NCBI GenBank assembly: GCA_025359355.1
Contig: JANYGR010000223.1
Span: 1-5,557 of the forward strand
Direction: 5' to 3'
DNA length: 5,557 nt
DNA from: Bacteroidota bacterium
Lineage (GTDB): Bacteria; Bacteroidota; Bacteroidia; B-17B0; Aurantibacillaceae
Shown here: positions 5,454-5,557 of the stretch, piece by piece
How the letters are laid out: every line of letters begins with the position of its first letter
Position numbering within the stretch: the stretch's first letter is position 1
Translations under genes and position numbers: made by a program
The notes under the pieces: model-generated
Databases searched by the model: none
Told to the model about the DNA's origin: nothing
Seen by the model: only the letters and a program-made list of their open reading frames with translations

Positions 5454-5557
5454 GATCTAAATAAATTTGCTGTGAGAGCGGATGCCGAACTTGTTTTAGC
5501 TAAAAATTTAGAAGTTCTAAAAAAATATCCAATGCTAATGATTGATTTAGTTGGTAA
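5399..5557. repeat. Large inverted repeat: two perfect 55-bp arms around a 49-bp spacer
   Basis: Bases 5399-5453 are the exact reverse complement of 5503-5557 (every position checked, no mismatch). The spacer is 5454-5502. The right arm reaches the last base of the window, so the repeat may be longer. Both arms are coding sequence of one OmpA-like domain. There are no insertion-sequence ends or target duplications, so this is not a transposon. It looks like a fold-back junction. Confidence 0.95.
5451..5557 (+). pseudogene. OmpA-like domain, N-terminal fragment on the opposite strand, 3'-partial
   Basis: Read rightward from 5451 the frame gives FDLNKFAVRADAELVLAKN followed by NLEVLKKYP and on to DLVGN at the window edge. 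The first part is the classic opening of an OmpA-like domain (phi-D-x-N/D-K then A-x-x-x-L). It is exactly the segment missing from the leftward copy, which shares the sequence from NLEVL onward. Joined in register, the two fragments make one complete domain. No start codon or upstream gene part exists for this copy, because to its left the sequence runs into the other strand's gene. It cannot be an independent intact gene within this window. Confidence 0.75.

Noticed and set aside
5399..5557. Inverted repeat as ends of an insertion sequence or a phase-variation switch
   Set aside because: There is no transposase or recombinase, no terminal target duplication, and the arms are themselves coding sequence. 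A 49-bp spacer that is the missing part of the same domain fits a fold-back event better.
1..5557. tRNA, rRNA, riboswitch or CRISPR array
   Set aside because: I saw no cloverleaf-like segment, rRNA motif, riboswitch-like conserved core or evenly spaced direct repeats.

Overview
The window looks like chromosomal DNA from a member of the Bacteroidota (Flavobacteriia/Sphingobacteriia/Chitinophagia-like). It is AT-rich. It carries a PKD-repeat surface protein ending in a gliding-motility-associated (CHU_C, T9SS type B) C-terminal domain, a Bacteroidota-style promoter (TTTG ... TAnnTTTG), A-rich leaders without strong Shine-Dalgarno sites, a multi-repeat DUF349 protein and an OmpA-like domain with the cysteine pair common in this phylum. 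The species cannot be named from the sequence alone.

Layout. Positions 2-1189 (+) hold the 3' part of a large secreted PKD protein whose beginning lies left of the window. Everything else with a good coding case reads leftward. In order of transcription these are: a 5'-less OmpA-like C-terminal domain (5179-5453), a 578-residue DUF349-repeat protein (3287-5023), a small predicted lipoprotein (2722-3255), a four-helix membrane protein (2086-2574), and a higB-higA toxin-antitoxin pair (1633-1914 and 1320-1619) that converges on the PKD gene. No interval longer than 300 bases lacks a gene. The 130 bases at 1190-1319, between the convergent PKD and higA genes, show no hairpin good enough to call a terminator.

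How it fits together. The PKD, DUF349 and OmpA-like genes look like ordinary Bacteroidota genes. The stretch of roughly 1320-3286 looks like an accessory islet: a toxin-antitoxin module plus two small genes of unknown function, separated by spacers unusually rich in inverted repeats. The best-supported regulatory reading is at higBA. A Bacteroidota promoter is overlaid by a 37-bp near-perfect palindrome (15 of 18 pairs match) running from the -7 box to the first base of the higB start codon, which suggests an autoregulatory operator.

The most striking structure is at the right end. Two perfect 55-bp inverted arms (5399-5453 and 5503-5557) are separated by 49 bp, and both encode the same piece of the OmpA-like domain on opposite strands. 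Each copy lacks what the other has, as expected from a fold-back chimera (amplification or assembly) or a real inverted duplication that broke the gene. I found no convincing undescribed multi-gene system; the candidates worth testing are listed as findings.
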